DNA from: Wenzhouxiangella sp. 15190
Lineage (GTDB): Bacteria; Pseudomonadota; Gammaproteobacteria; Xanthomonadales; Wenzhouxiangellaceae
DNA: 48,723 bases
NCBI RefSeq assembly: GCF_003417465.1
Contig: NZ_QVMV01000045.1
Span: 1 to 48,723 of the forward strand
Reading direction: 5' to 3'
The notes beneath the pieces were generated by a model. It worked only from the letters and a program-made list of their open reading frames with translations. It searched no databases and had not been told where the DNA came from. Made by a program: the position numbers and the translations under genes. Shown piece after piece: positions 48,039-48,723 of the stretch. Position 1 is the first letter of the stretch, and each line of letters opens with the position of its first letter.

Positions 48039-48317
48039 GCCTGTTCAACCGTATCGAGTGAGCCTACGATTGAAGCGCACCGCATTGAGCGGCAAAATGA
48101 GAACAAAGCGCGCTGTGCGGTAGGAAAGTTGCTACTTAAAAGGAAAAGCGCCGCAATGAAGCCGCTCAGGTGTCTGGCCAAAGCTCTGAATTTATGAAGA
48201 AACTGCCAATCGAAACCCGTGAGGTCACAATTAAACGGAACTTTGCTTCCCCAATCGACCGCCCCACACTTAATCCACCTAGTTATTAGTTATGTTTCGA
48301 TCAGGAGATTGGCTTTG
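48039..48317 (+). other. integron attI/Pc region (inferred)
   Basis: About 280 bp between the integrase remnant and the first cassette, becoming AT-richer to the right. No ORF or attC-like fold is evident. The only GTTRRRY core-site match in the cassette-proximal part is GTTGAAT at 48317-48323, which would mark the attI/cassette junction. The promoter Pc was not identified. Confidence 0.45.
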
Positions 48318-48665
48318 TTGAATAGAGCAGCTCTGCTTCTTCGGTACAAAGAGCCAGCCATTCGGTGGATAAATGCTGCCGATCCTAATCCGGCTGCAAA
48401 AGAAGTTACCCTCGAAGACGCCAATTTAGACCGCCCTGTGTACTTGATAAGTGACGAGGACGCTGAGACGTCCGAGGCCGTTCGTGGTTGGGTTGAGACG
48501 AACTTTAGTGTCCTTTTTGAAAGTGAACTAGAAGGCTGGTATACCGATCCCGATCTCTGGCCTAGACAGCGGTCCCTTGAGCTATTTGACAATTGGTTCT
48601 CAGTTGAATGCCATTCTATGCTTTTCGATACGGTCGGCGGGCCAATAGTAGATGATGAAACATAA
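48318..48665 (+). CDS. integron cassette protein of unknown function
   Basis: 115 aa, TTG start at 48318 placed by AGGAGA 9 bases upstream; a longer reading from 48219 has no ribosome site. The sequence LNRAALLLRYKEPAIRWINA, then VTLEDANLDRPVYLISDEDA and WPRQRSLELFDNWFSVECHS resembles small acidic hypothetical proteins common in cassettes; I know no function for it. It is clearly AT-richer than the surrounding chromosome. The TAA stop runs into the first bases of attC, as in many cassettes, and the start coincides with the candidate core site, so the ribosome site would be supplied by attI. Confidence 0.7.
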   Translation: MNRAALLLRYKEPAIRWINAADPNPAAKEVTLEDANLDRPVYLISDEDAETSEAVRGWVETNFSVLFESELEGWYTDPDLWPRQRSLELFDNWFSVECHSMLFDTVGGPIVDDET

Positions 48666-48723
48666 CAAGTCGCTCAAGTACGTTCCGGCCCTGTCGGGCC
48701 TCCACCGGACGCGCTTACGCGCG
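48664..48723 (+). repeat. attC recombination site, left part (cut by window end)
   Basis: AACAAGTCGCTCAAG right after the cassette stop is the conserved left end of attC sites. It is followed by an imperfect stem (TCCGG...CCGGA) and GCGCGCTTACGCGCG. The right half, with the GTTRRRY core, is beyond the window. Confidence 0.75.

Overview
The window is GC-rich, densely packed gammaproteobacterial chromosome carrying the replication-origin region. The order rpmH, rnpA, yidC on one strand and dnaA, dnaN, recF, gyrB on the other, followed by a gmhB-like gene, glyS and glyQ, matches the origin region of pseudomonads and xanthomonads. The parS sequence, the integron attC style and the abundance of dispersed palindromes suggest a Lysobacterales/Wenzhouxiangella-like organism, but that placement is inference and nothing here fixes the species.

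Layout. (1) 1-12.5 kb: yidC-rnpA-rpmH (minus); dnaA, an origin with a DnaA box/DnaA-trio unwinding element, dnaN, recF with two perfect parS sites, and gyrB (plus); a degenerate GmhB-like HAD protein with glyS and glyQ (minus). (2) 12.6-17.2 kb: four overlapping plus-strand genes for a glutamine amidotransferase, a beta-CASP RNase, an AMP/thymidine phosphorylase and a PRPP synthetase-like enzyme, which together look like an RNA/nucleotide salvage operon. (3) 17.4-28.1 kb: NSS symporter; an ABC ATPase/FtsX permease/DUF3299 trio; secreted S9 peptidase plus amidase; a Cys/Met PLP enzyme; mutM. (4) 28.2-36.8 kb: sigma-54 driven glnK-amtB, macrodomain protein, mnmE (about 29 kb from yidC), CBS protein, fructosamine kinase-like protein, Xi-class GST, EamA transporter, LysR regulator. 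(5) 36.9-47.7 kb: thymidine kinase, thioredoxin-like protein, Rep helicase, DUF192 lipoprotein, small membrane protein, cpdA, rubredoxin, hemL and the pntAB transhydrogenase. (6) 47.7-48.7 kb: the remnant edge of a chromosomal integron, with an internally deleted integrase, a first cassette ORF and the left part of an attC site cut by the window end.

The genes are mostly housekeeping. The intergenic spaces are unusually rich in dispersed repeats: at least five palindromic families plus a MITE-like element with 36-bp terminal inverted repeats. Some copies abut or overlap stop codons, one supplies the first codons of a secreted amidase, and some are nested in one another. No tRNA, rRNA or CRISPR array was recognised. 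The points most worth a second look are the salvage operon, the decayed integron, the origin/parS architecture and two palindromic elements whose outer stems differ in sequence but stay complementary.
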